Source of the DNA: Allosphingosinicella deserti
GTDB taxonomy: Bacteria > Pseudomonadota > Alphaproteobacteria > Sphingomonadales > Sphingomonadaceae
NCBI RefSeq assembly: GCF_003012735.1
Contig: NZ_PXYI01000007.1
Span: 245,772-309,771, forward strand
DNA: 64,000 nucleotides
Direction of reading: 5' to 3'
The notes under the pieces: generated by a model
Seen by the model: only the letters and a program-made list of their open reading frames with translations
Database searches by the model: none
What the model was told of the DNA's origin: nothing
Made by a program: the position numbers and the translations under genes
Part shown: positions 19,263 through 27,644 of the stretch, piece after piece
Layout: every line of letters begins with the position of its first letter
How positions within the stretch are numbered: the stretch's first letter is position 1

Positions 19263-20891
19263 TCACGTCGGCCGGGCAACCAGCCCGGACAGCGGCGCCA
19301 GCATTTCGCCTACCTGCTCGACGACCTGCCAGCCGACGGGAAGCGTCCACTCGGCCGGCGTCTCGCCGAGGTTGAACACGCAGAGCAGACGCTCGGCGCC
19401 GTCGCCGCGTTCGAAGGCGAGGAGCGGGGTAGGGGCCTCGACCTGTCGGATCGCGCCGGTGCGGAAGCCGGGCTCCCGCTTGCGCATGGCGATCAGGCGC
19501 CGCGTCAGCGCGAGCATCGACTGTGGGTCGACCTGCTGCACGTCGACCGCAAGTGCGCGGTGGCGTGGATCGACCGGAAGCCAGGGCTCGGCCGGCGAGA
19601 AACCCGCCTGCGGCGCGTCGGCAGCCCAGGGCATCGGCGTTCGCGCGCCGTCGCGGCCCTGCGTTTCCGGCCAGTTGGCGATCGCCTCGGGATCCTGGAG
19701 CTGCTCGAACGGAACGTCGCTCTGCGGCAGGCCGAGCTCTTCGCCCTGATAGAGGAAGATATTGCCCCGCAGGCACATCAGCAGCAGCATCGCCTGCCGG
19801 GCAAAGGCGGCGGCGTCGCGACGCCCCAGCCACCGCGAAACCACGCGCGGCGCATCGTGGTTCGAAAAAGCCCAGCTCGGCCATCCCTCACCGGGCGCTC
19901 CGGGCCAGAGGGCCATCGAATCGTGGATCAGATCCGCGGTGAGATCATGCGCGTAGAGAAAGTTGAAGCCGTAGGCGCTGTTGAGGCGATTGTTCCCATG
20001 CGTGAACTCCTTCATCTCCCGATCCGCCTGCTCGCCGCCGACTTCGGCGACGGTGAACCGGCCACCATAGGTGTCGATCAACCCGCGTAGCCGCTCGAGG
20101 AATTTGGGAATGTCGGGGTGCGACTGGTTATGGAAGTGATGCTGATAGTCGAACGGGCGGGTCTTGCGGCCGAGACCTTCAGCCACCGGTGGATTGTCGC
20201 GCAACGCGGGGTCGTGCATCGAGAAATTGATCGCATCGAGCCGGAAGCCGTCGACGCCGCGATCCAGCCAGAATTTCGCGGTGCCGAGTAACGCCTCCTG
20301 CACCTCCGGATTATGGACATGGAGGTTGGGCTGGCTGCTCAGGAAATTGTGCAAATAATATTGACCGCGGCGGGCATCCCACGTCCAGCACGGCCCGTGG
20401 AACACCGATTGCCAATTGTTCGGCGGCGATCCGTCGGGCTTCGGATCGGCCCAGACGTACCAATCCGCCTTGGGATTGTCGCGGCTCTGGCGGCTCTCCT
20501 GGAACCAGGCGTGCTGGTCCGACGTGTGCGAGTAGACCTGGTCGATGATGACCTTGAGCCCGAGCGCATGCGCCCGCGCCAGCAGTTGGTCGAAATCCGC
20601 AAGAGTCCCAAAGATCGGATCAACATTCCGATAGTCGGCAATGTCGTAGCCGAAGTCCTTCATTGGCGATGTGAAGAAGGGCGACAGCCAGATCGCGTCT
20701 GCGCCCAGCGACGCGACATGATCGAGACGCGCGGTGATGCCGGGCAGATCGCCGATTCCGTCGCCGTTGGAATCGGCGAAGCTGCGCGGGTAGATCTGGT
20801 AGATGACCGCGCCGCGCCACCATTCCGCCGGATCCTGCACGGCTGCAGGGGCAAAGGCGGCCTCGCCGCGTTCGAGAATGGTCTGAGTCAA
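19263..20891 (-). CDS. Alpha-glucosidase, glycoside hydrolase family 13 (subfamily 23-like)
   Basis: Hydrolyses terminal alpha-1,4-glucosidic bonds of maltose and maltodextrins. The 542-residue protein has no signal peptide. It carries the four GH13 regions: the DQVYSHTS box, DGFRLDA with the nucleophile Asp, FTVAEVGG with the acid/base Glu, and FSNHDAPR. WWRGAVIYQIYPRSF at the N-terminus is typical of oligo-1,4-glucosidases. The start is a TTG (20889-20891) that overlaps the stop of the upstream alpha-amylase as TTGA. The upstream in-frame ATG at 20996 would add an unconserved arginine-rich tail. It forms an operon with the alpha-amylase gene. Confidence 0.9.
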   Translation of the reverse strand: MTQTILERGEAAFAPAAVQDPAEWWRGAVIYQIYPRSFADSNGDGIGDLPGITARLDHVASLGADAIWLSPFFTSPMKDFGYDIADYRNVDPIFGTLADFDQLLARAHALGLKVIIDQVYSHTSDQHAWFQESRQSRDNPKADWYVWADPKPDGSPPNNWQSVFHGPCWTWDARRGQYYLHNFLSSQPNLHVHNPEVQEALLGTAKFWLDRGVDGFRLDAINFSMHDPALRDNPPVAEGLGRKTRPFDYQHHFHNQSHPDIPKFLERLRGLIDTYGGRFTVAEVGGEQADREMKEFTHGNNRLNSAYGFNFLYAHDLTADLIHDSMALWPGAPGEGWPSWAFSNHDAPRVVSRWLGRRDAAAFARQAMLLLMCLRGNIFLYQGEELGLPQSDVPFEQLQDPEAIANWPETQGRDGARTPMPWAADAPQAGFSPAEPWLPVDPRHRALAVDVQQVDPQSMLALTRRLIAMRKREPGFRTGAIRQVEAPTPLLAFERGDGAERLLCVFNLGETPAEWTLPVGWQVVEQVGEMLAPLSGLVARPT

Positions 20892-22735
20892 TTTGGAGCA
20901 GCCTTGCACACGATGAAGTCGAGAGGAGCGATCTCGACCCGGTAGCTGCCGGGCGCGGTCGCGGCGGGCGCGCAGCGGCCGTGAAGCGGCTGCCATGCGC
21001 GTGAAGAGGAATCGACGGGGATGTTCGCCGTGGCTGCGTTGGTCGCCGTGTTGAGCACGACCAGGGTCTCGCCGCCGCCGGATGGTGCGCGCCGGGAAAA
21101 AGCGAACACGCCCGCAGCTTCGCCGGAGAGGCGGACCACCTGCTCGCCGCCGGAAAGCGCGGGATCAGCCTTGCGGATTGCCGCCATGGCGGCAATCGCG
21201 CGGTAGAGCGCGGCCCCGGAATCGAAGTTCGCCTGCGCGGTGGTTGCGCCGGAGCCGACCAGGCGATTGTCGTTGTACGAGGCGACCCGGCTCGGGAACA
21301 TGTCCTCGCGCGCGTCCTGATCGCCGCCGTCGCCTGCGAAACCCTGCTCGTCGCCATAATAGATGGTCGGGATGCCGCGGGCGAACAGCAGCATCGCATG
21401 GCCGAGGATGACCCGCTTCAGGATCTCCTCCTCGGTGGCCGTTGGGTTGGCCTGGCGGACGAAGTGGGCAAAGCGCCCCATGTCGTGATTGCCCAGGAAG
21501 GTCGGCAGCCGCATCGCCGTCGCGGCGCCGCCTTCGTAGAGCGAATCCATCTGGAAGAGACGGGCAAGACGCTCCGTCGGTGCACCACGAGCGATCACCT
21601 CGGTCGCCGTCGACTGAAAGGCGAAATCGAGCACCGCCGGATAGCGATCGACCTTGGTGAAGCGAGCGAGCATGCCCGGATCGGGATCGAACACCTCACC
21701 GAAGATGTGGAAGTTGGGAATGCCGCGGGCTTTCGCGCGCTCGGTCATCGCCGGCACGAAAGCCTGCCAGAATTCCGGATTGACGTGGCGGGCGGTGTCG
21801 ATGCGGAAGCCGTCGATGCCGAAATCATCGATCCACTGGCCGAAAATCTCGATGAAGCCGTCGACCACACGCGGATTTTCAGTGAACAGGTCGTCCAGTC
21901 CGGCGAAGTCACCGAGCTGCGAGCTCTCGCCACGAAAGGTCGAATCGCCACGATTGTGGTAATAGATCGGGTCGTTCAGCCAGGCTGGCACCTTCACCCG
22001 CGCCTCGTCTCTGGGCACGTAAGGCGTGTAAGCGAAGTCGGGGCGCTTTAGTCGTTCGAAATTCCCGACGCGCTGGCCGGGTTTGTCGATCCCGGTGAAG
22101 CCCGAATTGATCTCCGCGCCGCTCAGGCCCCCGCGCCGGCTGTGCGGATAGTCGCCGAGGCTGCGATAGCTGCAGTCGTTCTTCGGGCATTCGCGATATT
22201 TGATCACGTCCGCCGTGTGGTTGGTGATGATGTCGAGATAGACCTTCATGCCGCGGGCATGGGCGGCGTCGACGAAGGTCTTGAGCTCGGCCCGTGTGCC
22301 GAAATGCGGATCGACCTGGGTGAAATCGGTGATCCAATAGCCATGATAGCCGGCCGATTCCTGCCCCGGCCCGCCCTGGACCGGCTTGTTCTTGTAGATG
22401 GGGCCGAGCCAGATCGCAGTGGCCCCCAGGCCGGCGATGTAATCGAGCCGTTCGGTCAGGCCCTTGAGGTCGCCACCATGGTAGAAGCCCTTGGCCGCCG
22501 GGTCGAAGCCGTGATCAAGTCGTCCACCGACGATGCGGCCGCGATCGTTCGCCGGATCGCCATTTTCGAACCGGTCCGGAAGCACGAAATAGATGACGTC
22601 CTGCTCCGGCGTGCGGTCGAGATAGCCTGGGTCGGGCGGGCTCTGCGCGCCGAGGGGGGACGCAGCCGCCGCTGCGGCAAGAAGGGTCATGGCAACGCGA
22701 TTCGCGCCTGCTTTCCAGCTGCTTCTCGCCTTCAT
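20888..22735 (-). CDS. Secreted alpha-amylase family protein, GH13
   Basis: Periplasmic or secreted starch/cyclodextrin-degrading enzyme of 615 residues. A signal peptide (MKARSSWKAGANRVAMTLLAAAAAASPLGAQ, residues 1-31) precedes the barrel starting at DVIYFVLPDRFENGD. Catalytic regions are visible as DIITNHTAD, GFRIDTAR (nucleophile), HIFGEVFD (acid/base) and FLGNHDMGR. The C-terminal beta domain ends with PLDFIVCKA. I chose ATG 22735 because the signal peptide starts there; in-frame sequence further upstream (to 22954) runs through promoter DNA. It is the first gene of a two-gene operon and diverges from the TonB receptor. Confidence 0.9.
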   Translation of the reverse strand: MKARSSWKAGANRVAMTLLAAAAAASPLGAQSPPDPGYLDRTPEQDVIYFVLPDRFENGDPANDRGRIVGGRLDHGFDPAAKGFYHGGDLKGLTERLDYIAGLGATAIWLGPIYKNKPVQGGPGQESAGYHGYWITDFTQVDPHFGTRAELKTFVDAAHARGMKVYLDIITNHTADVIKYRECPKNDCSYRSLGDYPHSRRGGLSGAEINSGFTGIDKPGQRVGNFERLKRPDFAYTPYVPRDEARVKVPAWLNDPIYYHNRGDSTFRGESSQLGDFAGLDDLFTENPRVVDGFIEIFGQWIDDFGIDGFRIDTARHVNPEFWQAFVPAMTERAKARGIPNFHIFGEVFDPDPGMLARFTKVDRYPAVLDFAFQSTATEVIARGAPTERLARLFQMDSLYEGGAATAMRLPTFLGNHDMGRFAHFVRQANPTATEEEILKRVILGHAMLLFARGIPTIYYGDEQGFAGDGGDQDAREDMFPSRVASYNDNRLVGSGATTAQANFDSGAALYRAIAAMAAIRKADPALSGGEQVVRLSGEAAGVFAFSRRAPSGGGETLVVLNTATNAATANIPVDSSSRAWQPLHGRCAPAATAPGSYRVEIAPLDFIVCKAAPN

Positions 22736-22799
22736 CACCTGATCCTTTCCTCCCGCTGGGGCAACGTCGACCTCGATCGCGTGCCCTCTGTTCGTCTGG

Positions 22800-22815
22800 T
22801 TTGCAATTATTTGCA
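22800..22815. promoter_or_regulatory. TTTGCA decamer-spaced repeat, site B
   Basis: TTTGCA occurs at 22800-22805 and 22810-22815, exactly 10 bp apart. The same bases read as an inverted repeat TGCAA-N4-TTGCA (22802-22815). It lies about 65 bp upstream of the amylase start. Confidence 0.45.
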
Positions 22816-22890
22816 TTGCTTCCATCGCTCGGTCAACCCCGGCAGCGAGCCCGGCGCTGCAAGTCTGTAAACCTCTGTACAAAAGGAAAG

Positions 22891-22918
22891 TTGTGAGCGC
22901 TAACACATCACCTATAAG
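22891..22918 (+). promoter_or_regulatory. Promoter of TonB-receptor gene with embedded LacI-type operator
   Basis: A -35-like TTGTGA (22891-22896) and -10-like TATAAG (22913-22918) are 16 bp apart. The near-perfect palindrome TGTGAGCGCTAACA (22892-22905) overlaps the -35 and spacer, the classic position for a repressor site. Its exact reverse complement occurs at 50441-50454. Confidence 0.6.
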
Positions 22919-22967
22919 TACGGAGATGTTCGAAACCAAAAATGCTGCTTGCAACGCGAGGCATTAG

Positions 22968-22983
22968 TTTGCATAAATTTGCG
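22968..22983. promoter_or_regulatory. TTTGCA decamer-spaced repeat, site C
   Basis: TTTGCA (22968-22973) and TTTGCG (22978-22983) are 10 bp apart, the same geometry as site B. It lies about 50 bp downstream of the predicted -10 of the receptor promoter, in the leader. Confidence 0.4.
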
Positions 22984-23143
22984 AAGGCGAACAGACCGCG
23001 AGCCAATCGCGGCATGTGCCGTGCGGTTCGGCCGCGCGGTGCAGGAGAGTGGCAGGGGCGCACCTTCGAGGTTGCGGCCTGCTTGGATGCACAGGGCCGA
23101 TTCGAATGGGGGCATTCGTCGGCTGAAAACTGGGAGGACCCGA

Positions 23144-26014
23144 ATGACCTACCACGCGACGACGCGCCGCACCGGCTTGCTCGGCAGTGTTGCACTTCTT
23201 GCCTTGAGCCTGGGGGCCGCACCCGCTTTCGCACAGGTTGCGCCCGGCACAGGCGGCACTCCGGAAAGCACGCCGACCACGACCGATCCCGGCGTGACCA
23301 CCAAGGGTACGCCTGCTCCTGAGGCTGACGCCGCTGCCGGCGGCGATCAGGAGATTCTGGTCACCGGCATCCGCGCATCGCTCGCCTCGTCAGCCATGAT
23401 CAAGCGCAATTCGGCTTTGATCGTCGACTCCGTCTCGTCAGAGGATATCGGCAAGCTTCCCGACGTCTCGATAGCAGATTCGCTGGCGCGTCTGCCGGGC
23501 GTCACCGCCCAGCGTCTTGAAGGCCGCGACCAGCGCCTGTCAATCCGCGGCCTTGGCCCGGACTTTTCGACGACCCTGCTCAACGGTCGTGAGCAGGTTA
23601 CCGTGGGTGACAATCGCGGCGTCGAATATGATCAATATCCCGCCGAATTCTTCCGCAACGTCAACGTCTACAAGTCCGCTGATGCCTCGCTGATCGCTGC
23701 GGGCATCTCCGGCACGGTCGACCTGCGCATGCTGCGCCCGCTCGACCAGAAGGACAACACGATCGTCGTCTCCCTGCGCGGGCAGATGAACGACGAGAAG
23801 GCGCTCAACCCCGACGGCAGCCGCTACGGCTATCGCGCATCGGCGACCCTGGTCCACAAGTTCGCCAACGACACGCTCGGCATCGCCATCGGCGTCTCCG
23901 CGCAAGACACGCCCTCGCAGAACGAGCGCTACAACAGCTGGGGCTTCCCCAACGATCCTGCCGTGGGCGGCAACCTGCTGCTCGGCGGCGCCAAGCCCTA
24001 TGTGCAATCGAACATGCTGACCCGCTATGGCGCGGTGGCGACGGTGGAATGGGAACCGAGCGACAATTTCCACACCACGTTCGACGCGCTTTATTCCAAC
24101 TTCGAGGAAACTCAGCGGCTCCGCGGCATCGAATTTCCGATCGCACCGACCTGGGGTTCGGGCAACACCGTCAGCAACGTCACGGTCGAGGACGGTCTCG
24201 TCACCGGCGCCACGCTGGGCAACGTCGTCGGGGTTCAGCGCAACGACCTTAACCGCCGCAAGGCCGACAATTTCTCGCTCGGCTGGAACGCTGATCTGCG
24301 CATCGCCGACAAGGTTCGCTTCAACGTCGACGCGAGCTGGTCGCATGCCGAGCGCACCGACTTTCTGCTCGAGACCTATTCCGGCACTGGCTACAACCTG
24401 TCGGGCGCCAAGGACACGATCACGATCTCGGCCAATCCCAACGGCACGTTCGACATCGTGCCAACGCTCGATTACTCGAACCCCAATGTGGTGCGGATCA
24501 CCGATCCGCGCGGCTGGGGCTTCAACGGCAGCCAGGCAGCGGTGCAGGCCGGCTTCCTCAACCGGCCCGACTTCGAGGACGATCTGAAGTCGCTTCGTGC
24601 CGCCTTCATCGGCGAGTTCGATGCGGCGGGCCTCGACAGCTGGGAGCTTGGCGGCAATTACAGCCGACGCCGCAAGACCAGCAAGTACAGCTCGTTCTTC
24701 CTGTGCCCGCCGGGCGGCGGCACCAATTGCACGGTGGCCAGCGGTACGCCGACGTCGATCGCGGTGCCGAGCGAGGCGTTGCTCGATAAGACCGTGTCGC
24801 TGGATTATCTGGGCGTGCCGGCGGTGCTGACGCTTGATCCGATGTATCTCTACGACAACGTCTTCAACGCCGTGTTCGACAATCGCCCCGGTTCGCTGGT
24901 GCGGGACAACGTCGTCACGGAGAATGTCTACACGGCCTACGGCAAGGTCAACCTCGACGCCGAAGTGGCGGGTGCGCCCCTGCGCGGCTCCTTCGGGGTC
25001 CAGCTCGTCCACACCAAGCAGAGCTCGTCCGGTCAGATCGCCAGCCTGGTCAATGGCGTGGTCACGGTCTCGCCCGTTTCGGGCAGCGAAAGCTACACCA
25101 ATGTCCTGCCGAGCCTGAACCTCTCGCTGGAGCCGATGGACGGCTTCTTCGTCAAGTTTGGCGCCTATCAGGCGATGGTCCGCGCACGACTCGATCAGCT
25201 GCGCATCAACCAGGACGTTTCCATCGACATTGCCGATATCGGCCGAGGTAGCCTGCCGCAGAACAGCCCGTTCAGCTCTACGGGCGGCAACATCGCTCTC
25301 AGGCCCTATCGTTCGAGCAATCTCGATCTTTCGATCGAGAAGTATTTCCGCAAGGGCGGCTATGTCTCGATCGCGGGTTATTACAAGTGGCTCGACGACT
25401 TTGTCGATCCCAACAACAATTACCTGTTCGATTTCTCGGCGCTTCTCAGCGCTCTGACGCCCGAGCAGCAGGCGGTGATCCGATCGCAAAATGCGCAATT
25501 CGGCCTGGTCTCGGCGCCGGCCAATACCGGCAGGGGGACGGTGAAGGGGATCGAGGCGACGTTGTCGCTGCCGTTCGCCAACTTCAGCGAGGCTCTGGAC
25601 GGCTTCGGCATCTTCGCCAGCGGCGCCTATGTCGACAGCAAGATCCAATATGCCGGCGACAACACGATCACGCTCCCGGGTCAATCCAAGTGGGTGGGCA
25701 CTGCAACGGCCTATTTCGAGAAAGGTGGCTTCCAGGCGCGCGCGGTCTATCGTTACCGGTCCAAGTTCGTCGCGGAAATCGCAGGCCTCTCGGCCAACCC
25801 GGAATTCCGCCAAGGAAGCGCCGAGGGCATTCTCGATGCCCAGATCGGCTACGAATTCCAGTCCGGTCCGCTTGAGGGGCTTGCCATTCTGGCCCAGGTC
25901 AAGAACCTGACGGACGAGCCGTTCGTCACCTACGAGCAGGGCGATTCCCGGCTTGTGCGTGACTATCAGCGCTACGGCCGTGACTATTATCTCGGCCTTA
26001 CCTACAAGTTCTGA
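23144..26014 (+). CDS. TonB-dependent receptor (Xanthomonas/Caulobacter type), probable maltodextrin receptor
   Basis: Outer-membrane active transporter of 956 residues. A signal peptide (MTYHATTRRTGLLGSVALLALSLG..., cleaved near AFAQ) is followed by the TonB box region DQEILVTGIRASL. The plug carries SVSSEDIGKLPDVSIADSLARLPG and QRLEGRDQRLSIRGLGP, and a 22-strand barrel ends in TYKF. GGAGG (23133-23137) lies 6 nt before ATG 23144. The plug signature is that of the TonB-Xanth-Caul subfamily, whose Caulobacter member MalA imports maltodextrins. Downstream halogenase and transporter genes lie on the same strand. Substrate is inferred from the neighbouring amylases. Confidence 0.92.
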   Translation: MTYHATTRRTGLLGSVALLALSLGAAPAFAQVAPGTGGTPESTPTTTDPGVTTKGTPAPEADAAAGGDQEILVTGIRASLASSAMIKRNSALIVDSVSSEDIGKLPDVSIADSLARLPGVTAQRLEGRDQRLSIRGLGPDFSTTLLNGREQVTVGDNRGVEYDQYPAEFFRNVNVYKSADASLIAAGISGTVDLRMLRPLDQKDNTIVVSLRGQMNDEKALNPDGSRYGYRASATLVHKFANDTLGIAIGVSAQDTPSQNERYNSWGFPNDPAVGGNLLLGGAKPYVQSNMLTRYGAVATVEWEPSDNFHTTFDALYSNFEETQRLRGIEFPIAPTWGSGNTVSNVTVEDGLVTGATLGNVVGVQRNDLNRRKADNFSLGWNADLRIADKVRFNVDASWSHAERTDFLLETYSGTGYNLSGAKDTITISANPNGTFDIVPTLDYSNPNVVRITDPRGWGFNGSQAAVQAGFLNRPDFEDDLKSLRAAFIGEFDAAGLDSWELGGNYSRRRKTSKYSSFFLCPPGGGTNCTVASGTPTSIAVPSEALLDKTVSLDYLGVPAVLTLDPMYLYDNVFNAVFDNRPGSLVRDNVVTENVYTAYGKVNLDAEVAGAPLRGSFGVQLVHTKQSSSGQIASLVNGVVTVSPVSGSESYTNVLPSLNLSLEPMDGFFVKFGAYQAMVRARLDQLRINQDVSIDIADIGRGSLPQNSPFSSTGGNIALRPYRSSNLDLSIEKYFRKGGYVSIAGYYKWLDDFVDPNNNYLFDFSALLSALTPEQQAVIRSQNAQFGLVSAPANTGRGTVKGIEATLSLPFANFSEALDGFGIFASGAYVDSKIQYAGDNTITLPGQSKWVGTATAYFEKGGFQARAVYRYRSKFVAEIAGLSANPEFRQGSAEGILDAQIGYEFQSGPLEGLAILAQVKNLTDEPFVTYEQGDSRLVRDYQRYGRDYYLGLTYKF

Positions 26015-26023
26015 CCAGAAGGA

Positions 26024-26065
26024 GCAGGCGGTGCCGAATGTCCATCGGCAGGAGGCGCCGCCTGC
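26024..26065 (+). repeat. Long imperfect hairpin between receptor and halogenase genes
   Basis: Outer arms GCAGGCGG (26024-26031) and CCGCCTGC (26058-26065) enclose inner arms TGCCGA (26032-26037) and TCGGCA (26045-26050). There is no T-run, so mRNA stabilisation or partial attenuation is likelier than full termination. Confidence 0.5.
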
Positions 26066-26107
26066 ATCCGCCCGCCAGAGAAGCGGGAAGGTGAGGAGAG
26101 GAGGAGG

Positions 26108-27628
26108 ATGAATCCGGAGAGCGGGCGGGCCGATCCGATGACGATCGTCGTCGCCGGCGGCGGCACGGCCGGCTGGATGACGGCCGCGGCGCTCGCCCGG
26201 TTCCTCGGCAGGAATGTCCGGATTCATCTCGTCGAATCCGAGGAGATCGGAACGATCGGTGTCGGCGAAGCGACGATCCCCCAGATCAGGACCTTCAACC
26301 AGGCGCTCGGGATCGACGAGACGGCGTTCGTCCGCGCCACCGAAGCGACCTTCAAGCTAGCGATCGAGTTCGTCGGCTGGAGCCGGCCGGGCGAGCGCTA
26401 CATGCACGCCTTCGGCGACATCGGCCGCGAGTCCGGCCTGCTTCCATTCCATCACAGCTGGCTGCGCGGCCGCCGGGAAGGCGTCGCCAGGGAGCTCGCG
26501 CATTACTCGCTGAACAATATGGCTGCGCTCGGCGAACGCATGCAGACCGGCGCGGCACGCACGTCCGCATTGCTTCCCGAAATGCCTTACGCCTTCCACT
26601 TCGACGCCGCGCTTTACGCGGCCTTCCTGCGGCGCTTCGCCGAAGAGCAGGGAGTCGTCCGCACCGAAGGCCGCATCGCCGGTGTCGAGCGGGACCAGAC
26701 GAGTGGCGATGTCGCCGCTCTGGCCCTGGCGGACGGTCGCCGGATCGCGGGCGATCTGTTTATCGATTGCACCGGCTTTAGCGGGCTGCTGATCGAGAAC
26801 GCTCTGGGCGCCGGCTACGATGACTGGTCGCACTGGCTGCCGTGCGACCGGGCGGTCGCCGTGCCGAGCGCGCGCGTGGAGGCGTTCACCCCTTATACCC
26901 GCGCCACCGCCCACGGCGCCGGCTGGCAATGGCGGATTCCGCTCCAGCATCGCACCGGCAACGGCATCGTCTATGCAAGCGCGCATCTGTCGGACGATGC
27001 CGCGTCCGCGCTCCTGCTCGCGAATCTCGATTCGGCGCCGCTGGCCGATCCGCGCCCGATGCGCTTCACCACCGGCAAGCGCCGGGAAATGTGGAAGCAC
27101 AATGTGATCGCGGTCGGGCTCGCCGCGGGATTCATGGAGCCGTTGGAATCAACCAGCATCCACCTCATCCAGACAGCGATCTCGCGCATCCTGAAGCTGC
27201 TGCCCGGCCGCGAGGCCACTCAGGCCCAGCGCAACCAGTTCAATCGCGAGAGCGACATCGAATATGAGCGGATCCGCGACTTCCTGATCCTCCACTACCG
27301 CGCCAACCGGCGTGACGAGCCGTTCTGGCGCGCGCGGCAGGAGGCGGCGATCCCAGCCTCGCTCGCCGCCAAGATCGCGCTCTGGGCTGGCAATGGTCAC
27401 ATCGTTCGCGAGCAGGACGAATTGTTCACCGAGGTTGCCTGGCTGCAGGTCTTCGTCGGCCAGGGCGTGATGCCCGCCGGCAATCACCCGATCGCCGACT
27501 TCCCGTCGCGGGACGGGCTCGCCGAATATCTCGGCCTGATCGACAAGCTCATCGCGCGCGAAGTCGCGCAAATGCCCGACCACGACGCGTTCGTGGCAGC
27601 TCTATGTCCGGCCCGCATTCCGGCGTGA
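26108..27628 (+). CDS. Flavin-dependent tryptophan-halogenase family protein
   Basis: FAD-dependent halogenase-like enzyme of 506 residues. All diagnostic motifs are intact: the FAD-binding GGGTAGW (residues 17-23), the catalytic-lysine segment ATFKLAIEF with Lys83, the WxWxIP signature at Trp273-Pro278, and PLEST with Glu347, which matches the second catalytic residue of PrnA. It follows the TonB receptor and precedes the sugar transporter on the same strand. A purine-rich ribosome-binding region precedes ATG 26108; ATG 26138 would remove ten extra residues. Homologues often accompany TonB receptors in sphingomonads and caulobacters. Substrate unknown; a cognate flavin reductase is not adjacent. 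Confidence 0.9.
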   Translation: MNPESGRADPMTIVVAGGGTAGWMTAAALARFLGRNVRIHLVESEEIGTIGVGEATIPQIRTFNQALGIDETAFVRATEATFKLAIEFVGWSRPGERYMHAFGDIGRESGLLPFHHSWLRGRREGVARELAHYSLNNMAALGERMQTGAARTSALLPEMPYAFHFDAALYAAFLRRFAEEQGVVRTEGRIAGVERDQTSGDVAALALADGRRIAGDLFIDCTGFSGLLIENALGAGYDDWSHWLPCDRAVAVPSARVEAFTPYTRATAHGAGWQWRIPLQHRTGNGIVYASAHLSDDAASALLLANLDSAPLADPRPMRFTTGKRREMWKHNVIAVGLAAGFMEPLESTSIHLIQTAISRILKLLPGREATQAQRNQFNRESDIEYERIRDFLILHYRANRRDEPFWRARQEAAIPASLAAKIALWAGNGHIVREQDELFTEVAWLQVFVGQGVMPAGNHPIADFPSRDGLAEYLGLIDKLIAREVAQMPDHDAFVAALCPARIPA

Positions 27629-27644
27629 ACGAGGGAAAGACAAT

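Larger units (their letters stand above)
22736..23143. other. Divergent control region of the amylase and TonB-receptor genes
   Basis: 408 bp without a gene. It contains a TTTGCA repeat (22800-22815), a promoter whose spacer is occupied by a LacI-type operator (22891-22918), a second TTTGCA repeat (22968-22983), and a leader of about 220 nt before the receptor gene. Open frames crossing it are extensions of the flanking genes. Confidence 0.7.

Noticed and set aside
23540..26227. Minus-strand frame of 895 codons
   Set aside because: It is antisense to the TonB receptor. Composition is Arg/Asp/Gly-rich without motifs.
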